Origin: an uncultured Pelagibacteraceae bacterium
GTDB lineage: Bacteria; Pseudomonadota; Alphaproteobacteria; Pelagibacterales; Pelagibacteraceae
Assembly (NCBI GenBank): GCA_902524345.1
Contig: CABZCX010000001.1
Location: 67,001-131,000, forward strand
Reading direction: 5' to 3'
DNA length: 64,000 nucleotides
Every line of letters starts with the position of its first letter. The stretch's first letter is position 1. The notes below the pieces were generated by a model. It saw only the letters and a list, made by a program, of their open reading frames with translations, was not told where the DNA came from and made no database searches. Shown piece after piece: positions 1 through 9,544 of the stretch. Made by a program: the position numbers and the translations under genes.

Positions 1-369
1 GGTAAGAATTGCCATATTTCTGCAGGTTCGGGTGTTGGTGGAGTTCTAGAGCCCGCGCAAGCTTTACCAACAATCATAGAGGATAATGTATTTCTTGGAG
101 CGATGTCAGAGGTAGTTGAAGGCGTAATTGTTGGAGAAGGTTCAGTTTTAAGTATGGGTATGTATATTGGTCAATCAACTAAAATAGTTGAAAGGAAAAC
201 TGGGAAAATTACTTTTGGTAAAATACCACCTTATTCAGTTGTAGTTCCAGGCTCGTTGCCTGATAAAAATAATTCTTCTGCACCCTCCTTGTATTGTGCA
301 GTAATAATTAAACAAGTTGATGAAAAAACAAGATCTAAAACTTCTATTAACGACCTCTTAAGAGACTAA
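1..369 (+). CDS. dapD: 2,3,4,5-tetrahydropyridine-2,6-dicarboxylate N-succinyltransferase (C-terminal part, truncated by window start)
   Basis: Frame open from base 1 ([62 protein letters not shown]), left-handed beta-helix hexapeptide pattern typical of DapD; directly upstream of dapE. Confidence 0.93.
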   Translation, partial: GKNCHISAGSGVGGVLEPAQALPTIIEDNVFLGAMSEVVEGVIVGEGSVLSMGMYIGQSTKIVERKTGKITFGKIPPYSVVVPGSLPDKNNSSAPSLYCAVIIKQVDEKTRSKTSINDLLRD

Positions 370-371
370 AA

Positions 372-1529
372 ATGAAAACTTTAAATGAGTTAAAATTAGC
401 TAAAGAGCTAATCAGATTTCCTTCTATCACTCCAGTTGATGCTGGGGTAATGAAATTTTTAGAAAAAAAATTAAAAAAATTAGGTTTCAAAACAAAAATA
501 TTGGAATTTAAAGAAAGAGGATTTCAGCCTGTGAAAAACTTGTATGCAAGATTAGGATCTAAGAAACCGAATTTTATGTTTGCAGGACATGTTGATATTG
601 TCCCTCCAGGAAACATTAAGGATTGGACGGTAAATCCATTTAAACCATCTATCAAAAAAGGCTATTTAATTGGGAGAGGTGCAAATGATATGAAAAGCTC
701 TGTTGCAGCTTTTGTGTCTGCTGTAAGCACTTTTTTATCAAAAAATAAAAAATTCAACGGATCAATAAGTTTACTTATCACAGGAGATGAAGAAGGTGAT
801 GCAGTAAATGGCACCAAAAAAGTTGTAGATTATTTAAAAAAAAGGAAAGAGAAAATTAACTTTTGTCTTGTTGGTGAACCAACAAATCCAAATAAATTAG
901 GTGAAATGATAAAGATTGGTCGTAGAGGAAGTATAACTGGAAAAATTAAAATTATAGGTGAACAATGTCACGTCGCTTATCAACATAGAGGAAATAATCC
1001 CTCAACATCATTAGTTCAAATTCTAAAAGAAATTAAAGATATTAAGTTTGATCAAGGAAACAAACACTTCCAACCTACAAACTTAGAGGTTACAAAAATA
1101 AATATAAATAATAACGCTGATAATGTTATCCCAGCTATGGCTGAGGCAACATTTAATATAAGATTTAATAATAAACATTCATCAAATTCTATCAAAAATA
1201 GACTTAATAAAATTTTTAAAAAGATAACCAAGAAAAATAAATCGAAATTCAAAATTGATTATAGAGTTTCAGGTGAAGCATTTCTAACAAGACCGAATGA
1301 AACAACGCACATGATACAAAATATCATAAAAAAAGTGACCAAAATTAAACCAAAGCTATCTACTACAGGTGGAACCTCAGATTTAAGATTCATAAGAAAA
1401 ATATCACCTGGATTAGAATTTGGGCTTGTTGGAAAAACAATGCATAAAGTTGATGAAGCCGTATCTTTAAAAGATTTGAAAAATCTTAAGAAAATTTATG
1501 AAAACATTTTAATAAATTATTTTAAATGA
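372..1529 (+). CDS. dapE: succinyl-diaminopimelate desuccinylase
   Basis: M20 peptidase motifs (FAGHVDIVPPG, GRGANDMKSSVAAF, TGDEEGDAVNGT); follows dapD. Confidence 0.95.
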   Translation: MKTLNELKLAKELIRFPSITPVDAGVMKFLEKKLKKLGFKTKILEFKERGFQPVKNLYARLGSKKPNFMFAGHVDIVPPGNIKDWTVNPFKPSIKKGYLIGRGANDMKSSVAAFVSAVSTFLSKNKKFNGSISLLITGDEEGDAVNGTKKVVDYLKKRKEKINFCLVGEPTNPNKLGEMIKIGRRGSITGKIKIIGEQCHVAYQHRGNNPSTSLVQILKEIKDIKFDQGNKHFQPTNLEVTKININNNADNVIPAMAEATFNIRFNNKHSSNSIKNRLNKIFKKITKKNKSKFKIDYRVSGEAFLTRPNETTHMIQNIIKKVTKIKPKLSTTGGTSDLRFIRKISPGLEFGLVGKTMHKVDEAVSLKDLKNLKKIYENILINYFK

Positions 1530-2449
1530 AAACAGCGATCATAAATTCTGATTCCTATGAGAAACATAACACTGGCAATGGTCATCCTGAGCAGCCTAAA
1601 AGAGTAGTTGCTATAAAAGAAGAGTTAAAAAAAAGAAAAGATTTAATCTGGGATAAACCAGATAATGTTCCTGATGATATATTGTATATGACACATTCAA
1701 AAGACTATATAAATAATTTAAAAGATTCTTTTCCTCAAAAAGGCCTTAAGTTTCTAGATGGCGATACAGTTGTATCACCCGAAAGTAAAAAAGCAGTTTT
1801 TGATGCTGCTGGTTCAACAATAAGAGCAATAGATGGAATAGAGAGTAACCAATTTAAAAATGCATTCTGTTTGGCTAGACCACCTGGGCACCATGCTGAA
1901 AAAAATAAAGCTATGGGATTTTGTTGTATATCAAACGCGGGAGTAGCAACAAACTATTTAGTGTCAAAATATAAATACAAAAAAATTGCCTGTGTAGATT
2001 TTGACGTGCACTGGGGTAATGGAAATTATGATGTCATGCGTAATAATAAAAATTCATTATATATTTCTACACACCAATATCCTTTTTATCCTGGGGGTGG
2101 AACAGATAAAGATAAAGGAGACTTTAATAATTCATTGAATATCCCTTTGCCTGCTGGGACGAACTCCGAAGAATACTTTAATGCATTTGATAGGGTGTTA
2201 GAAAGATTAGTTCAATATAAACCAGATTTTCTCATATTTTCAGCAGGTTTTGATGCACATAAAGATGATCCATTAGCTCAATTTCAACTTAGTTCAAAAG
2301 ATTTTTATGAAATTACCAAAAGAACATTAGCGGCTACTAATAAGTTTACCGCAGGTAAAGTTGTTTCTATACTTGAAGGTGGATATGATTTAAATGCTTT
2401 AGCAGAAAGCGCCAACGAACATGTTAATGCATTGGTGGAATTCAATTGA
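1526..2449 (+). CDS. histone deacetylase family protein (AcuC / acetylpolyamine amidohydrolase-like)
   Basis: HDAC motifs RPPGHHAE, DFDVHWGNG, FSAGFDAHKDDPLA, EGGYDL; ATGA overlap with dapE. Confidence 0.9.
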   Translation: MKTAIINSDSYEKHNTGNGHPEQPKRVVAIKEELKKRKDLIWDKPDNVPDDILYMTHSKDYINNLKDSFPQKGLKFLDGDTVVSPESKKAVFDAAGSTIRAIDGIESNQFKNAFCLARPPGHHAEKNKAMGFCCISNAGVATNYLVSKYKYKKIACVDFDVHWGNGNYDVMRNNKNSLYISTHQYPFYPGGGTDKDKGDFNNSLNIPLPAGTNSEEYFNAFDRVLERLVQYKPDFLIFSAGFDAHKDDPLAQFQLSSKDFYEITKRTLAATNKFTAGKVVSILEGGYDLNALAESANEHVNALVEFN

Positions 2450-2479
2450 TAAATATCTAGCCCATCATAAATCGACTTC

Positions 2480-2974
2480 ATGAAACTATACAAAATAAGA
2501 AAATCAAAAATTGATAATAAAGGTCGTGGACTTTATGCTACTAAAAATATCAAAGAGGGTACAAAAATTATTAATTACTTAGGAAAAATAATTACAAATA
2601 AAGAAGTTGAAGACTCAGATAAATATGACAATAAAAAACCTATTTATCTATTTACTCTAAATAAAAAATATACCTTAGATGGTGATTTCTCATTTAATAT
2701 TGCTGGATTGGTAAATCATAGTTGTGATGCGAACGCACGTTATGATGGTAAGGGTTTAAAAATTTGGATAACAGCTGATAGAGATATTAAAAAGGGCGAA
2801 GAGATAACTTGTGATTATGGTTTTAGTTTTGACAAAGAAGATTACAAGCAATTTCCTTGTAAATGTAAATCAAAAAATTGTTGTGGTTTTATAATTCGTG
2901 AGGAAAGCAGATGGCGAATACACCGTAAATTTGCGATGAGTAATAAAAAAAAATTAATAAATAACTCTCGTTAA
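2480..2974 (+). CDS. SET domain-containing protein (putative lysine methyltransferase)
   Basis: GRGLYATKNIKEG, GLVNHSCDANA, GEEITCDYG and post-SET CKCKSKNCCG motif. Confidence 0.9.
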   Translation: MKLYKIRKSKIDNKGRGLYATKNIKEGTKIINYLGKIITNKEVEDSDKYDNKKPIYLFTLNKKYTLDGDFSFNIAGLVNHSCDANARYDGKGLKIWITADRDIKKGEEITCDYGFSFDKEDYKQFPCKCKSKNCCGFIIREESRWRIHRKFAMSNKKKLINNSR

Positions 2975-3694
2975 ATAGAGACCTTGAGGAGGTGCAGGTG
3001 GAGCACATAATTCTCTTTTTTTAGACTGCATTACATTTACAAATCTTTTTAATGTCCATTTTTCTTCCCCAACATATTTTAAACAACCAACCATAGACCG
3101 AACTTGTTGTTGTAAGAAAGATTGAGATCTGAATTCTATTTCAATCTTATTTTTTGTAGATCTTATTTTTACAGATTTCATAGTCTTTATTGGACTTTTA
3201 GCCCTACAACTCGATTTTCTAAAAGTACTGAAATCTTTAGTACCAATCAATTTTCTTGCAGCACCTTTCATCAATTTTAAATCAAGATCTTTTATAATAT
3301 GCCAGCCTCTATTTTTATCTAAAACTGGTCCACTAATCCGATTAATAATCACATAATTATAAACTCTCATTTTAGCTGAAAATCTAGCATGAAAATTATT
3401 ACCTCTTTTTGTAATTTTAAGTATTGCTATTCCATCTTTATTTAAAAAATGATTGATTGATTTTAAAAACCTATCAATTTTGATAATCTTATTTTTACAA
3501 TCAAAATGTGCTGACTGTTCTTTAGCATGTACACCAACATCTAATCTTCCAGCCCCATATATTATGATTTTTTCTTTTAAAAGTTTTGAAATTTTCTCTT
3601 GTAATAACCCCTGGACAGTTTTTTTTTTTTTTTGAATTTGCCAACCCCTAAAATTAGTGCCCTCATATTCAATTAATATTTGATACCTAAACAT
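2954..3694 (-). CDS. truA: tRNA pseudouridine(38-40) synthase
   Basis: YEGTNFRGWQIQ...TVQG, AGRLDVGVHA, FHARFSA, FLQQQVRSMVG motifs. Confidence 0.95.
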   Translation of the reverse strand: MFRYQILIEYEGTNFRGWQIQKKKKTVQGLLQEKISKLLKEKIIIYGAGRLDVGVHAKEQSAHFDCKNKIIKIDRFLKSINHFLNKDGIAILKITKRGNNFHARFSAKMRVYNYVIINRISGPVLDKNRGWHIIKDLDLKLMKGAARKLIGTKDFSTFRKSSCRAKSPIKTMKSVKIRSTKNKIEIEFRSQSFLQQQVRSMVGCLKYVGEEKWTLKRFVNVMQSKKRELCAPPAPPQGLYLTRVIY

Positions 3695-4619
3695 TTGATA
3701 ACTTTGAGCCCTTTTTAATTTGAGAGCCCAACATGAATTTGGTAATTTTTTGTGGTCTTTTTCCTTGTCTTTGAATTTCGAGAATCTTAATAGATTGGTT
3801 TTTATTACATGCTACTTCCAGCTGATTTGAAATTATTTCTCCAACTTGACCTATGCCATTACCAATTTCGGCTTTCAAAATTTTATATCTTTCGCCATTA
3901 AAACTAAAAGAAGCACCTGGGGAGGGAAATAATCCGTTTATTTTTCCAATTATTTTAGAAGCATCTTCGTGCCAATCGATCCGTGACTCCTCCTTGTCAA
4001 TTTTTTTTGCATAAGTAGCTTTTGAATGATCCTGATCAATAAATTTCGCCTTATCTTCCAGTATATCATCCACATTATCTAAAATTTTTTCAGCAGCTAA
4101 AGCCGATAGTTTTTCTGAAATTTCTTGAGCATTTTGGTTTTGATCTATTTTGATTTTATAAATATTACTAACTGGTCCGCTATCCAATTCTTTTTTGATC
4201 TTCATAATACTTATGCCCGTTTCAGGATCTAAATTCATAATTGATCTTTGGATTGGCGCTGCGCCTCGCCAACTAGGAAGAATTGAGGCGTGAATATTTA
4301 CAAAACCTTTTTTAGTTAAGTTTAAAAAATTTTCAGGAATTATTTGTCCATATGCACACACTATCGCAAGATCTGCATTTAATTCTTTTAAAAATTCATA
4401 CTCCTCATGATTATCTTTAAGTGTCTTGGGTGTTCTATGATTAATATTTAAAGTTTCAGAGATACCCTGAACTGGACTTTTGTTTATTTTTTGTCCTCTA
4501 TGAGATTTTTGCGGTGGTTGAGTAAAAACCACAGAAATATTATAACCATTTTGATATAGAGATTTTAAGATAGGAACACAAAATATTGGTGTACCCATAA
4601 AGATAATTTTATTTGCCAT
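3687..4619 (-). CDS. fmt: methionyl-tRNA formyltransferase
   Basis: IIFMGTPIFCVPIL, LPSWRGAAPIQRSI; next to def. Confidence 0.96.
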   Translation of the reverse strand: MANKIIFMGTPIFCVPILKSLYQNGYNISVVFTQPPQKSHRGQKINKSPVQGISETLNINHRTPKTLKDNHEEYEFLKELNADLAIVCAYGQIIPENFLNLTKKGFVNIHASILPSWRGAAPIQRSIMNLDPETGISIMKIKKELDSGPVSNIYKIKIDQNQNAQEISEKLSALAAEKILDNVDDILEDKAKFIDQDHSKATYAKKIDKEESRIDWHEDASKIIGKINGLFPSPGASFSFNGERYKILKAEIGNGIGQVGEIISNQLEVACNKNQSIKILEIQRQGKRPQKITKFMLGSQIKKGSKLSNV

Positions 4620-4621
4620 CT

Positions 4622-5146
4622 TTAAACTACTACTCTGTCTGGATTTTTTTTAATTTTTGAAATTTTTTTAATAATAAAGTCTTTTTTTAATTTAGATAAA
4701 TGATCAATGATCAATTTCCCATCTAAATGATTAATTTCATGTTGGATACATGTTGATAAGAGTCCATCACATTTTAAATTTTTTTTTGAGCCTTTTTCAT
4801 CAATATACTCAATTTCACATATTTTTGGTCTTTCAATTTCAACAAACGTTTCTGGTATTGAAAGACATCCTTCTTCATAAACCGACATTTCATCACTCAA
4901 ATTTTTGATCACTGGATTAATTAATGCCATTGGTTGCTTTTTTTCATTTTTACTTGAAACATCAACAACTAAAACTCTTTTAAGTATACCTACTTGAACT
5001 GCCGCAAGACCAATTCCATTAGAGTGGTACATTGTTTCGAATAAATCATTTATTAATTTTTTTTCATCACTTCCAATTTTTTCAATTGGATTAGAAACTT
5101 TTTTTAATATTTCATCTGGGACAGTAATAATTTCTTTAATGGTCAT
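4622..5146 (-). CDS. def: peptide deformylase
   Basis: GIGLAAVQVG, EEGCLSIP, QHEINHLDG motifs. Confidence 0.96.
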   Translation of the reverse strand: MTIKEIITVPDEILKKVSNPIEKIGSDEKKLINDLFETMYHSNGIGLAAVQVGILKRVLVVDVSSKNEKKQPMALINPVIKNLSDEMSVYEEGCLSIPETFVEIERPKICEIEYIDEKGSKKNLKCDGLLSTCIQHEINHLDGKLIIDHLSKLKKDFIIKKISKIKKNPDRVVV

Positions 5147-5169
5147 GAAATAAACAAATAAACTAATTT

Positions 5170-6933
5170 TTACACTTTTAAAGGAAGAACTTTAAGCAAA
5201 ATTTTATTTCTTATAGAATCTATGTTTAACTGGTTTAATGCACTAATTATAAAATAAACTGTATCTTCATCTATTCTCTCAAGTTTATCCTGACCAATAA
5301 CTTCGACGATTCTTAATAGTGCTGCACCAGATTCAGCATTATTAATCATTATTTGTATATCCGTTGGCATTTCGTTTTCACTTATCAAGTATAATTCATC
5401 ATATTTTTCAGAAATCTTTATACCATCTGCTTTAAGAGACTCTAAAAATATTACATCCTTTTTAGAAAAAGAATATCTTTTATTTTTTTTAATTTTTTTA
5501 AGAAAATTATTAACATCTTTTTCAATCTTTGACTTTGAATAATCTCCATTAAAATAGTTAATTAATTTAGATTGGTGAAGAACATCATTATTATATTTTA
5601 TTTCCATTGGTAAATCTTTATTCAATTCTATATTCGTGTAATAAAAACTTGTTAAATTGTCAGGCACTTCTGTAGGGTCCATCTCTTTTAAAAATTTTTT
5701 TAATTGATTATCAAAAGCATAATTTAAATTATCTTTTTTGAATAACCCCTTTAAAATTTTTAATAATTTTAATTTTTCAATCATTTCAGATTCAAGTAAA
5801 ATTTTCTGATAAAGTAAGGCTCTTGCCTCAATATTAGATAGAGATTTGTAGGACTCTTTAGCATTTAAAAGTTGACTAATATTAAATTGAAATCTCATAT
5901 AAATTTTAAATAACTCGTTCTCAGAATAGTTCTTATTATGAACGGCTTTTTCAATATTTGATATCTTATCTATTTCTGAAATATCAACTTTTTTTAAAGA
6001 TGATAACAAATTTGCTGATGATAGATATCTCCAAATAATTTTAGATGTTTTTTCGTCTGGTTGAAATTCAAAATTAGGATTTGTCTTATGAGCAAGATGA
6101 AAATCAAATATTGTTTTTTCAGATATTGAATCATCGATTTTTGAGGTATAGCCAAGTAAATAATCAATTTTTTTTTCAAAATATCTATCTTTGAAACCTA
6201 ACTCTTTTTTTAAGTCTAAAATTAATAATGCTTCCTCAGTCTTGCCTGCATTTATCAGACAGTATACGTTAAATTTTGAAAGATATTTATCTGTGATTGG
6301 CTCAGAATTTTTTGAAAATATATCACAAGCCTTTTTCAATCTAAACTCAGATATATAATAATCTATAAAGTGTTTAGATAATTTAGGGTTATCATTAAGA
6401 AGACTATTTTTATCCAAATACTCTTTAATTAAATCAAAATTTGAGTTCTTTATTAGCCAGTCTGATTTTAATTTTAAAAATTCTTTCTCGGTGATATTTT
6501 TTTTAGGATAGTGAGCATTAGTTAAAATTGAAATCTTCATCAACTCTGAAGCATCATCAGAAAGATTTAGTTTTGTGATTCTACCAAACAGATTCTTTAA
6601 TTGATTACCATCCGAATTACTCCACATATTAATATCTAAATCATAATCCTCCGGGTCGTATAATCCAGTAATCTTTATCTTCTTTGAATTTAAAGACGAG
6701 TCTTGAATAATGCCTAAAGTTTCATCATTTGACTTTTTATTAAAAATACTTATCTCACTTGATAAGTTGTTACTTTCATCTATTGGCAAGTTAGATTCTG
6801 GATTTAGGTCACTTTTTTTCTCATTAAACTTCCAAATGTCTACTGGTTTATCTGAGGAATGTGCTTTGAAAGAGGTAAATAATATGAAAATAACAAGTAA
6901 AAGTTTTTTACTTAACAATTTTGAATTTTTCAT
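5170..6933 (-). CDS. hypothetical exported protein, helix-rich
   Basis: Long ORF with N-terminal signal-like segment (KLLSKKLLLVIFILFTSFKAHSS); no family recognised. Confidence 0.8.
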   Translation of the reverse strand: MKNSKLLSKKLLLVIFILFTSFKAHSSDKPVDIWKFNEKKSDLNPESNLPIDESNNLSSEISIFNKKSNDETLGIIQDSSLNSKKIKITGLYDPEDYDLDINMWSNSDGNQLKNLFGRITKLNLSDDASELMKISILTNAHYPKKNITEKEFLKLKSDWLIKNSNFDLIKEYLDKNSLLNDNPKLSKHFIDYYISEFRLKKACDIFSKNSEPITDKYLSKFNVYCLINAGKTEEALLILDLKKELGFKDRYFEKKIDYLLGYTSKIDDSISEKTIFDFHLAHKTNPNFEFQPDEKTSKIIWRYLSSANLLSSLKKVDISEIDKISNIEKAVHNKNYSENELFKIYMRFQFNISQLLNAKESYKSLSNIEARALLYQKILLESEMIEKLKLLKILKGLFKKDNLNYAFDNQLKKFLKEMDPTEVPDNLTSFYYTNIELNKDLPMEIKYNNDVLHQSKLINYFNGDYSKSKIEKDVNNFLKKIKKNKRYSFSKKDVIFLESLKADGIKISEKYDELYLISENEMPTDIQIMINNAESGAALLRIVEVIGQDKLERIDEDTVYFIISALNQLNIDSIRNKILLKVLPLKV

Positions 6934-7087
6934 TTGGGATTATTTTTTGTATATCATTTTTTGGGGCTGGAAATTCAATTTTATTTAAAAAGAAAACAAT
7001 ACCAATAATAAATAGTAAAATTAAAGTTAATTTTATTACTATCCCAATTAAACTTTGTCTCGAACTTGTTTTTTTATAAATTTGCAT
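6908..7087 (-). CDS. small single-TM protein, 59 aa (MQIYKKTSSRQSLIGIVIKLTLILLFIIGIVFFLNKIEFPAPKNDIQKIIPNEKFKIVK)
   Basis: Read by hand; below ORF-track cutoff; strong TM helix; overlaps start of 5170..6933 CDS by 26 bp in operon configuration. Confidence 0.7.
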   Translation of the reverse strand: MQIYKKTSSRQSLIGIVIKLTLILLFIIGIVFFLNKIEFPAPKNDIQKIIPNEKFKIVK

Positions 7088-7144
7088 ATAACTTTAAGTA
7101 TTTTCAAATTAAGACATATTTGTGTTTTTTCAATAAAGAAACTT

Positions 7145-7669
7145 ATGGAATCAAGAGAAAATATTGTTTTTTTAGGCATGATGGGATCTGGTAAAACCAG
7201 TATTGGAATATTAATTTCAAAAAGACTTAATTTACAATTTTACGATATTGATCAAATTATTGAAAAAGAATTGAAGATGAGTATATCAGACATCTTTAAT
7301 TCAAGAGGAGAAAAATTTTTTAGAGATTTAGAGGAAAGAACAACACTTAAAATTTTAAAAAAAAGAGGTGTGGTTGTTTCTTTGGGTGGAGGTGCATTTA
7401 TTAATAAAAAAATTAGAGACGAAATTTTGAAAAATCACTTTTCTTTTTGGTTAAGCTGGAATTTCAAAACACTCGTCAGGAGAATACAAAATAACTCAAA
7501 AAGACCAATTGCTGTTAAATCCTCTCCGGGTGAACTAATAGATTTAATAAAAAAAAGGTCAATAATTTACTCTAAATCAAAATATAAAATTAATTGTGAA
7601 AGATTGTCCAAAAATGAGATAGTAAATAAAGTTAGAAAAATATATGAAAATAAAAAGACTTTTAGTTAG
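7145..7669 (+). CDS. aroK: shikimate kinase
   Basis: FLGMMGSGKTSIG, DIDQIIE, VVSLGGGAF; internal ATG at 7145 (MESRENIVFLG) preferred over ORF start 7055; followed by aroB. Confidence 0.93.
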   Translation: MESRENIVFLGMMGSGKTSIGILISKRLNLQFYDIDQIIEKELKMSISDIFNSRGEKFFRDLEERTTLKILKKRGVVVSLGGGAFINKKIRDEILKNHFSFWLSWNFKTLVRRIQNNSKRPIAVKSSPGELIDLIKKRSIIYSKSKYKINCERLSKNEIVNKVRKIYENKKTFS

Positions 7670-8750
7670 TACAAATCAAGAAAAATACCCAATATTTATT
7701 GGCTCAGGACTAATTTCAAATTTAAAAGGTATTATAAAAAAACAGTCAATTAGTTTTGTCAAATGTCTAATTGTTGTTGACAGAAACGTTCCAAGCAGGA
7801 AAATTAATATAATTAGAAAAAAACTGTATCCCAAAAAAGTATATATTCACTACTTAGAGGCTAATGAAAAAAACAAAAATCAAAAAACAACAGATAAAAT
7901 TTTAGATATCCTTCTAAAAAAAAATTTTTCAAGAGAAGATATTTTGATAAGTGTCGGTGGTGGTATAACTGGTGACATTGCTGGATACGCTGCAAGCATA
8001 TTTAAAAGAGGACTAAAATTTATAAATATACCCACTACTCTTTTAGCTCAAGTAGACTCTTCAATAGGTGGTAAAACCGGTGTTAATACAAAACACGGTA
8101 AAAATCTTATTGGAAGTTTCTACCAACCTAAATTAGTCATAAGTGATATTGATTTTCTAAATACTCTTCCCAAAAGAGAGATTATATGTGGCTATGGTGA
8201 AATTTTAAAACATTCTTTAATTTCTAATAAAAATTTTTTTCAATTCTTAAATAAAAATTTTGAAAAAATTTTAAGATTTAAATCCCCATATATTGAAAAA
8301 ACTATTCATGAGAGTTGTAAAATTAAAAAAAAAATAGTCGAGAAAGATGAAAAGGAAAGAAGTTTAAGGAAAATTCTAAATTTTGGTCATACTTTTGCTC
8401 ATGCTTATGAAGCAAGCTTAAATTTTTCCAGAAAACTAAATCATGGTGAAGCTGTTATTTTAGGGATGACCACAGCACTCAACTTTAGTAAATCAAACAA
8501 TTTGTTACCATCAAATGAATTCAAAATTATTTTAGACCATATAAAAAACTCCAATTTACCAAATAATATTAAAGAATATTTTTTTTTAAAGGATATAAAC
8601 AAAATTATCTCATTTATGATTAATGATAAAAAAAATAGTTCAAATAAAATAAATCTAATATTATTAAAAAAGATTGGGGCTCCATTAATTAATAAAAAGT
8701 TTAGTAAAGAAAAATTAAAAATATTTTTAGATAAACAATTACGTAATTAA
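7644..8750 (+). CDS. aroB: 3-dehydroquinate synthase
   Basis: SVGGGITGDIAGYAAS, IPTTLLAQVDSSIGGKTGVN, LNFGHTFAHA, LNHGEAV. Confidence 0.95.
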   Translation: MKIKRLLVSTNQEKYPIFIGSGLISNLKGIIKKQSISFVKCLIVVDRNVPSRKINIIRKKLYPKKVYIHYLEANEKNKNQKTTDKILDILLKKNFSREDILISVGGGITGDIAGYAASIFKRGLKFINIPTTLLAQVDSSIGGKTGVNTKHGKNLIGSFYQPKLVISDIDFLNTLPKREIICGYGEILKHSLISNKNFFQFLNKNFEKILRFKSPYIEKTIHESCKIKKKIVEKDEKERSLRKILNFGHTFAHAYEASLNFSRKLNHGEAVILGMTTALNFSKSNNLLPSNEFKIILDHIKNSNLPNNIKEYFFLKDINKIISFMINDKKNSSNKINLILLKKIGAPLINKKFSKEKLKIFLDKQLRN

Positions 8751-8999
8751 AATTTGAATTGAATGAATATTATTTTTGAGTTCCTTATCTAAAATTTTAT
8801 AAATTTTTTTATTACTTTGAATTCTACCCATTTTTAACAGTTCTTTCGAACTTATCAAAATTTTTAAATGAAACTTTTTTTCATCATTGCCTTTGTGCCC
8901 CGTGTGTAGAAAAGATTTATCTTCTATATTAATATGTTGTACAATAATTTCTTTTTCAATTTTTTTTTTTATGATTGCAATTAAATCATTTATATTCAT
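8739..8999 (-). CDS. BolA family protein
   Basis: Short BolA-like fold sequence (DKSFLHTGHKGNDEKKFHLKILISS...IHSIQI). Confidence 0.85.
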   Translation of the reverse strand: MNINDLIAIIKKKIEKEIIVQHINIEDKSFLHTGHKGNDEKKFHLKILISSKELLKMGRIQSNKKIYKILDKELKNNIHSIQILIT

Positions 9000-9016
9000 T
9001 ATGAATTTATTATATC

Positions 9017-9544
9017 ATGAAAAATATTTGTGATTGGAATAATTGCACAGAGATTGGTGAATATAAAGCACCAGTTGAAAGAGACAATAGTAAAAAGTAC
9101 AGAATGTTGTGTTTAAAGCACGTTAAAGAATTTAACAAAAATTGGAATTATTTTTCTGGCATGAATGATGATCAAATAATGAATTTTTTAAAATCAGATA
9201 TGACCTGGCATAAACCTACTCAGAGCTTTAGCTCCTCAGATAATTTTTTTAAGGTGTTATGGAACAACACCTTAAAGGATGAATTTGATAATAAGAAAAT
9301 TAAAAGTGATTTCAATTATATGCGTCAATTTAAATTTGACCACAAAGATATAAAAGCTTTTGAAATACTTGGATTGTCAGCTGGTATGAAGTGGATGAAA
9401 ATACAGAAAAAATTCAAAACACTTGTCAAAAAATTTCACCCTGATATGAATTCAGGAAATAAAAAATATGAAGAAAAACTTAAACTAATCACTCTAGCTT
9501 ACACTCAATTGAAAAACACTTATAGAGAAAAAATTGACACCTAA
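9017..9544 (+). CDS. J-domain protein with N-terminal Cys/His cluster
   Basis: C-terminal AFEILGLS...[15 protein letters not shown] (HPD motif); N-terminal CDWNNC...CLKH pattern; upstream of cobS. Confidence 0.88.
   Translation: MKNICDWNNCTEIGEYKAPVERDNSKKYRMLCLKHVKEFNKNWNYFSGMNDDQIMNFLKSDMTWHKPTQSFSSSDNFFKVLWNNTLKDEFDNKKIKSDFNYMRQFKFDHKDIKAFEILGLSAGMKWMKIQKKFKTLVKKFHPDMNSGNKKYEEKLKLITLAYTQLKNTYREKIDT

Noticed and set aside
1052-1252. Antisense ORF inside dapE (and similar shadow ORFs at 2305, 3453, 10178, 11103, 11621, 13991, 14288, 20293, 28712, 40316, 53681, 62185 etc.)
   Set aside because: Lie antisense to or out of frame with confidently identified genes, have low-complexity hydrophobic or random composition, and have no recognisable family.
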